Positions 7,313-10,453 of a stretch of DNA of 10,453 nt are shown one piece after another. The notes below the pieces were generated by a model. The model saw only the letters and a list, made by a program, of their open reading frames with translations, did no database searches and had not been told where the DNA came from. The translations under genes were made by a program, and so were the position numbers. The stretch lies in NCBI GenBank assembly GCA_040381555.1, contig JBEIHC010000104.1, positions 1-10,453 of the forward strand, given 5' to 3'. Within the stretch, counting starts at the first letter, position 1, and every line of letters begins with the position of its first letter. Source of the DNA: CANHCC01 sp040381555 (GTDB lineage Bacteria; Bacteroidota; Bacteroidia; J057; RFSG01).

Positions 7313-8521
7313 ATGACAGAAACCATCCATCCAATTTCCTGGGCAAACCCTCAGGTACTGGAGAAAAAAGTCCATGCTAGTAAGGCACAAATAAAAATCG
7401 GAATACCCCGGGAATTTTCTTTACAAGAAAACCGGGTATCTCTAATACCAGAAGCTGTGGGCGTTCTGGTATCAAATGGACATACCGTCATGGTAGAACA
7501 CGATGCAGGAAAAGCTGCTCAATATCCCGATCGGGAATACGCAGAAGTTGGAGGGTTAATTGTATATGACCATTCAGAAATTTATCGAGACTGTGATGTA
7601 ATTGTACGCATCACTCCTATTGGTATGGAGGAATTGGCTTTGATGAAGGATGGTAAAACTATTATTTCCGCCGTGCATCTGGGTTCCCTTTCACCGGAAT
7701 TTCTAAAAGAATTGATGCGTAAAAACATCACTGCAATTGGCTTTGAATTTATTCGATCGGAAGATGGCTCACTTCCGCTGCTTCAGATGATGAGCGAGAT
7801 TGCCGGTACCTCTTCTATTCTAATCGCTTCCGAACTGCTAACCTCTCATAATGGGGGAAAAGGATTACTCCTGGGTGGCATAACGGGTGTGCCTCCTGCC
7901 CAAGTAACCATACTAGGAGCAGGTTCCGCTGGAACCCATGCTGCTATTACCGCTTTAGGACTGGGTGCAGACATCAAAGTGATTGATGAGAACATCAGCA
8001 ACCTACGCCGACTGGAAATTCAATTAGGTCGAAAAGTATATACCGCAGTTAGTCAACAAAATTACATTCGAGATGCCATCAAAAATGCAGATGTAGTGAT
8101 TGGGGCCATTTTTAAACCCAGTGGCAGAACCCCTGTGATTGTTACGGAAGAAATGGTTGCCGAAATGAAGGAAGGTTCTGTTATCGTGGATATTTCGATT
8201 GACCAGGGAGGATGCTTCGAAACAAGTGAGGTTACCTCCCATAAAAAACCCACATTCGAAAAATATGGGGTAATCCATTATTGTGTGCCTAACATCGCCT
8301 CTCGAGTACCCCATACGGCCTCCGCAGCTATCAGCAATATCCTCACCCCTATGTTACTCCAAATTGGCAATACTGGAGTTCTCAGTGACCTGCATTCTGT
8401 CGATCGAAATATCCGTACCGGTATTTATGCTTTTAAAAAACACATTACCCAGAAAGCATTGGCCAATATGTTCGGATTGGACTATATGGACCCAGATCTG
8501 CTCTTTGCGGCTCATTTCTAA
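7313..8521 (+). CDS. ald: Alanine dehydrogenase (Bacteroidota-type, lacking the usual catalytic lysine)
   Basis: NAD-dependent interconversion of L-alanine and pyruvate plus ammonium. 402 residues, longer than the classic 370-residue enzymes because of about 25 extra N-terminal residues; the conserved start KIGIPREFSLQENRVSLIP begins at about 28. The nucleotide-binding loop is GAGSAG (202-207), with D225 ending the next strand (IKVID). By alignment from memory with the Mycobacterium tuberculosis enzyme, substrate R15 corresponds to R41, catalytic H96 to H122 (SAVHLGS) and D270 to D297 (SIDQGG). The segment that normally reads KVKEP is RITP (99-102), so the lysine known as K75 is absent (T101 at that place). 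Bacteroidota homologues I recall also lack it, so this is probably a subfamily trait rather than a broken gene. It lies 29 bp after tsaE and 85 bp before trhO. The family is certain; the exact substrate is a little less so. Confidence 0.93.
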   Translation: MTETIHPISWANPQVLEKKVHASKAQIKIGIPREFSLQENRVSLIPEAVGVLVSNGHTVMVEHDAGKAAQYPDREYAEVGGLIVYDHSEIYRDCDVIVRITPIGMEELALMKDGKTIISAVHLGSLSPEFLKELMRKNITAIGFEFIRSEDGSLPLLQMMSEIAGTSSILIASELLTSHNGGKGLLLGGITGVPPAQVTILGAGSAGTHAAITALGLGADIKVIDENISNLRRLEIQLGRKVYTAVSQQNYIRDAIKNADVVIGAIFKPSGRTPVIVTEEMVAEMKEGSVIVDISIDQGGCFETSEVTSHKKPTFEKYGVIHYCVPNIASRVPHTASAAISNILTPMLLQIGNTGVLSDLHSVDRNIRTGIYAFKKHITQKALANMFGLDYMDPDLLFAAHF

Positions 8522-8552
8522 TGAGGTCAATTATAAGAGTGATTTATGTCCT

Positions 8553-8586
8553 TTTCAGACTTTCACAGACGGAATTTGTAATTTTG
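8553..8586 (+). promoter_or_regulatory. Probable promoter for trhO
   Basis: TAATTTTG at 8579-8586 is a perfect TAnnTTTG -7 element in the 85-bp gap between ald and trhO, with 20 nt between it and the trhO ATG. The best -33 candidate is TTTC at 8553-8556 with a 22-bp spacer, longer than the usual 19, so the upstream half is weak. It suggests trhO can be transcribed independently of tsaE-ald. Confidence 0.4.
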
Positions 8587-8606
8587 CCGATTAATCTTTA
8601 GCAAGA

Positions 8607-9557
8607 ATGACAACGACAGAAATGCCCTATCAGGTTTTATTGTATTACCGCTATACAAATATTGCTGATCCCGAGGCGATGCGGATAGAACAATTTAACT
8701 TTTGTTTGCAACACAATCTTCTTGGACGCATTCTAATTGCTCAGGAAGGAATTAATGGCACTGTATCCGGATTAAAAGCCGATACTGAAGCCTACATGGA
8801 ATACATGAAAGCCCATCCAGTATTTCAGGGGATTGAATTTAAAATCGACCCTTTTGATAAGCATTCTTTTAATAAACTACATGTACGAGTGAAATCTGAA
8901 ATTGTACATCTAGGATTAGGCGAACGAGATGTGGATCCTACAAAAGAAACAGGAAAATATATTGAGCCTTTAGAATTCAAAGAAATTCTTCGAAATAAAC
9001 CGGAAGATGTTGTTATTCTAGATGCGCGCTCCAGATATGAATTTGAGGTAGGTAAATTTCCGGGTGCCCTTACTTTGGACATTGAAAACTTCCGAGAACT
9101 GCCGAATCAGCTCGAGGCTATATCGGATCTCAAAGATAAAACCATTATAACCTATTGCACGGGCGGCATCAAATGCGAAAAAGCCTCAGCCTTGCTTCTT
9201 AAAGAAGGGTTTAAAAATGTATTCCAATTACATGGGGGAATTGTTCGCTATGGACATGAGGCAGGGGGAGAAAACTTCGAAGGTGCCTGTTATGTATTTG
9301 ACCAACGCGTTGTAGCTCCCGTAAATAAGGTAAACCCTAAGGTGATCGGAAAATGTGCCTTGTGTGAAGCCCCAACCGAGCAAATGATTAATTGTGCAAA
9401 TACTCAATGCAACCTACACTTTTTAATTTGCCCCACTTGCGCAGATAAGACGGAAGGATGTTGCTCAGAGGAATGCCATAAAAGCGAAACCCGTCGTGTA
9501 TGGGATGGCAAAGGATACTATTTACGCGGGGTAAATAGTAAAAATTATTGTCAATAA
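8607..9557 (+). CDS. trhO: tRNA uridine(34) hydroxylase TrhO (YceA / UPF0176, rhodanese-domain)
   Basis: Enzyme for oxygen-dependent hydroxylation of U34 in tRNA anticodons (5-hydroxyuridine), the precursor of wobble modifications such as cmo5U or mo5U. The 316 residues show an N-terminal alpha/beta domain with LGRILIAQEGINGTVSG (39-55) and FNKLHVRVKSEIV (88-100), then a rhodanese domain (about 118-220) with LDARSRYEFEVGKFPGA (138-154) and the active loop YCTGGIKCEKAS (183-194, catalytic C184, second cysteine C190). The C-terminus is a cysteine-rich module with nine cysteines between C250 and C290 (C250, C253, C263, C268, C275, C278, C285, C286, C290), typical of the family and probably metal-binding. 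The ATG at 8607 has its own -7 element upstream. An internal ATG (M6) is possible. The SRPBCC gene starts 24 bp after the stop and is likely co-transcribed. Confidence 0.95.
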   Translation: MTTTEMPYQVLLYYRYTNIADPEAMRIEQFNFCLQHNLLGRILIAQEGINGTVSGLKADTEAYMEYMKAHPVFQGIEFKIDPFDKHSFNKLHVRVKSEIVHLGLGERDVDPTKETGKYIEPLEFKEILRNKPEDVVILDARSRYEFEVGKFPGALTLDIENFRELPNQLEAISDLKDKTIITYCTGGIKCEKASALLLKEGFKNVFQLHGGIVRYGHEAGGENFEGACYVFDQRVVAPVNKVNPKVIGKCALCEAPTEQMINCANTQCNLHFLICPTCADKTEGCCSEECHKSETRRVWDGKGYYLRGVNSKNYCQ

Positions 9558-9581
9558 TTTGTTGGGATTAATATCTCTCTT

Positions 9582-9998
9582 ATGAATACAACTACCCTCA
9601 CAATCCAAGCTGCAATAGCTGCGGACAAACAAAAAGCTTGGGAGTATTACACCCTCCCGGAGCACATTACTCAATGGAATTTTGCCAGTGAGGACTGGCA
9701 CTGTCCCTCTGCAAAAAACGACTTACAGGTAGGAGGAAAATATTTTGCCCACATGGCGGCAAAAGATGGGAGTTTTGAATTTGATTTTGAAGCAATCTAT
9801 CAGGAGATTATTCCATTTGAAAAAATAAGCTATACCCTATTTGATGATAGGGAAGTAAGTATCTATTTTGAAAGTCAAGAAAACCATACTCTGGTAACGG
9901 TAAATTTTCAGGCTGAATCAGAAAACCCATTGGAGTTACAACAAAATGGGTGGCAAGCAATATTAAATAATTATAAGAAACACTGTGAGTCAAAATAA
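9582..9998 (+). CDS. SRPBCC / AHSA1-like domain protein
   Basis: A 138-residue single-domain cytosolic protein of the START-like SRPBCC superfamily (activator-of-Hsp90 ATPase homologue type). It begins with the usual strand (TLTIQAAIAADKQKAWEYYT), followed by PEHITQWNFASEDWHCP (26-42) and GG.YFAHMAAKDGSFEFDFEAIY (51-73), with FDF and the conserved Asp-Gly of KDGS. It ends with the long C-terminal helix starting NGWQAILNNYKKH (122-134). These proteins form a hydrophobic cavity for a small ligand; the ligand is not predictable here. The ATG at 9582 lies 24 bp after trhO, and no separate promoter is evident. The family is confident, the role unknown. Confidence 0.9.
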   Translation: MNTTTLTIQAAIAADKQKAWEYYTLPEHITQWNFASEDWHCPSAKNDLQVGGKYFAHMAAKDGSFEFDFEAIYQEIIPFEKISYTLFDDREVSIYFESQENHTLVTVNFQAESENPLELQQNGWQAILNNYKKHCESK

Positions 9999-10164
9999 AG
10001 TGATTTTTAGAATAAGTAAGTATCCACAATTTTAAATTTTCACCAGTGCGAGTCTGATTATTTCGAATAAAACCAATCAAGTATAAGTCCATTGGATTCA
10101 TGGAGTTCACATATAACCCAGTTTACAAATGAGCTACTTTCAAGAAGATCTAGCCTAGTAATAA

Positions 10165-10214
10165 TTTAGGGTTTCCTCGGAATCGATTGGTAAAAAATGG
10201 GTTTACCCTAAACC
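10165..10214. repeat. Inverted repeats with a TTTAGGGT / ACCCTAAA motif
   Basis: TTTAGGGT (10165-10172) is the exact reverse complement of ACCCTAAA (10205-10212), 32 nt apart. The right copy also sits in a short self-complementary hairpin, GGTTTA-CCC-TAAACC (10200-10214). The two pairings are mutually exclusive. They are visible in the sequence, but there is no T-run and no known family match, so any function is speculation. Confidence 0.4.
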
Positions 10215-10256
10215 ACAATTATAATTTCCAGAAATTTTTTAAAATTGATAGTATAA

Positions 10257-10289
10257 TTATTGCACGCTTTTTATTGGTTTATGCAATAA
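10257..10289. repeat. Inverted repeat TTATTGCA-N17-TGCAATAA
   Basis: Perfect 8-bp arms at 10257-10264 and 10282-10289, separated by a 17-nt T-rich loop. The size would suit a dimeric regulator's operator or a weak hairpin, but arms of this length can occur by chance in AT-rich sequence and no adjacent gene start is identified. Confidence 0.3.
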
Positions 10290-10422
10290 CTCCTTGGATT
10301 TAAAGAATAGGCTCTACGCATTTTACAGTGGGTTCAATAACTATTTATGTAATGGGAAAATTCATCATCGAAGATTAAAAGACTTATTTGATACTATCTC
10401 GCTATCCAAATCTAGAATATCC

Positions 10423-10449
10423 GTTAAACCTGAATATATCAGGTTTAAC
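10423..10449. repeat. Perfect 11-bp inverted repeat at the window edge (possible terminator or regulatory hairpin)
   Basis: GTTAAACCTGA (10423-10433), loop ATATA, TCAGGTTTAAC (10439-10449): a perfect 11-bp stem with a 5-nt loop, the strongest hairpin I found in the window. On the plus strand it is followed by AGCC rather than a T-run before the sequence ends. On the minus strand the following bases (GGATATTCT) also lack one. A classical intrinsic terminator is therefore not shown. Confidence 0.6.
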
Positions 10450-10453
10450 AGCC

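Larger units (their letters stand above)
9999..10453. other. Gene-free AT-rich 3' region
   Basis: 455 bases after the SRPBCC gene with no complete coding region I can support on either strand, no tRNA-like fold and no insertion-sequence hallmark that I can see. It holds three short inverted-repeat structures (listed separately) and, on the plus strand, a frame open from 10252 to the window end (67 codons, no in-frame ATG, TTG possible at 10294). That frame could be the 5' part of a gene extending past the window, a decayed gene, or chance in AT-rich DNA. Confidence 0.6.

Noticed and set aside
8024..9082. Minus-strand open frames opposite ald and trhO.
   Set aside because: Both sense genes are complete with their catalytic motifs; the antisense frames have no supported start or domain.
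9808..10110. A 100-codon minus-strand frame overlapping the SRPBCC gene and running into the downstream gap.
   Set aside because: About two thirds of it is antisense to the SRPBCC coding region, and the remainder shows no family resemblance or promoter match.
10423..10449. Rho-independent terminator for the trhO-SRPBCC unit.
   Set aside because: The hairpin is 425 bp past the SRPBCC stop, and neither strand has a T-run after the stem within the visible sequence, so I list it only as an inverted repeat.
9999..10453. Remnant insertion sequence or integration site in the 3' gap.
   Set aside because: I found no transposase-like peptide with a known motif, no direct repeat flanking the inverted repeats, and no tRNA gene.

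Overview
The window looks like a chromosomal housekeeping segment from a member of the Bacteroidota. The evidence is the gene families (a ClpC-type unfoldase, a GWxTD-domain exported protein, a WbqC-family protein, an approximately 400-residue alanine dehydrogenase directly after tsaE), the lack of Shine-Dalgarno sites, and several matches to the Bacteroidota promoter (TTTG, about 19 bp, TAnnTTTG). I cannot place it below phylum level.

The layout is two divergent blocks that separate in the 182-bp gap between 5053 and 5236. The left block reads leftward: a WbqC-family protein (4487-5053), a SAM-dependent methyltransferase (3551-4351), nuoH of respiratory complex I (2479-3504), and clpC (1-2401, C-terminus cut by the window edge). 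The right block reads rightward: an exported GWxTD-domain protein (5236-6747), a heptanucleotide tandem repeat (6751-6813), tsaE (6834-7283), alanine dehydrogenase ald (7313-8521), the tRNA U34 hydroxylase trhO (8607-9557) and a small SRPBCC/AHSA1-type protein (9582-9998). The last 455 bases hold no gene I can identify. They contain several short inverted repeats and a frame that stays open to the window edge.

Functionally the genes are mixed: protein quality control (ClpC), energy metabolism (NuoH, alanine dehydrogenase), tRNA modification at positions 37 (TsaE) and 34 (TrhO), possible surface-polysaccharide work (WbqC, methyltransferase; inferred only), and an exported protein of unknown role. 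Likely transcription units are tsaE-ald, trhO-SRPBCC and perhaps nuoH-clpC. The wbqC, methyltransferase, nuoH, GWxTD and trhO genes each appear to have a promoter of their own.

I found no mobile element, CRISPR array, RNA gene or defence system, and no convincing new multi-gene system. The points most worth a second look are a -7-like promoter element exactly 4 nt before the ATG of three consecutive leftward genes (predicting near-leaderless mRNAs), a nuoH with no other complex I gene beside it, a 7-bp tandem repeat between the GWxTD gene and tsaE, and an alanine dehydrogenase that lacks the usual catalytic lysine.
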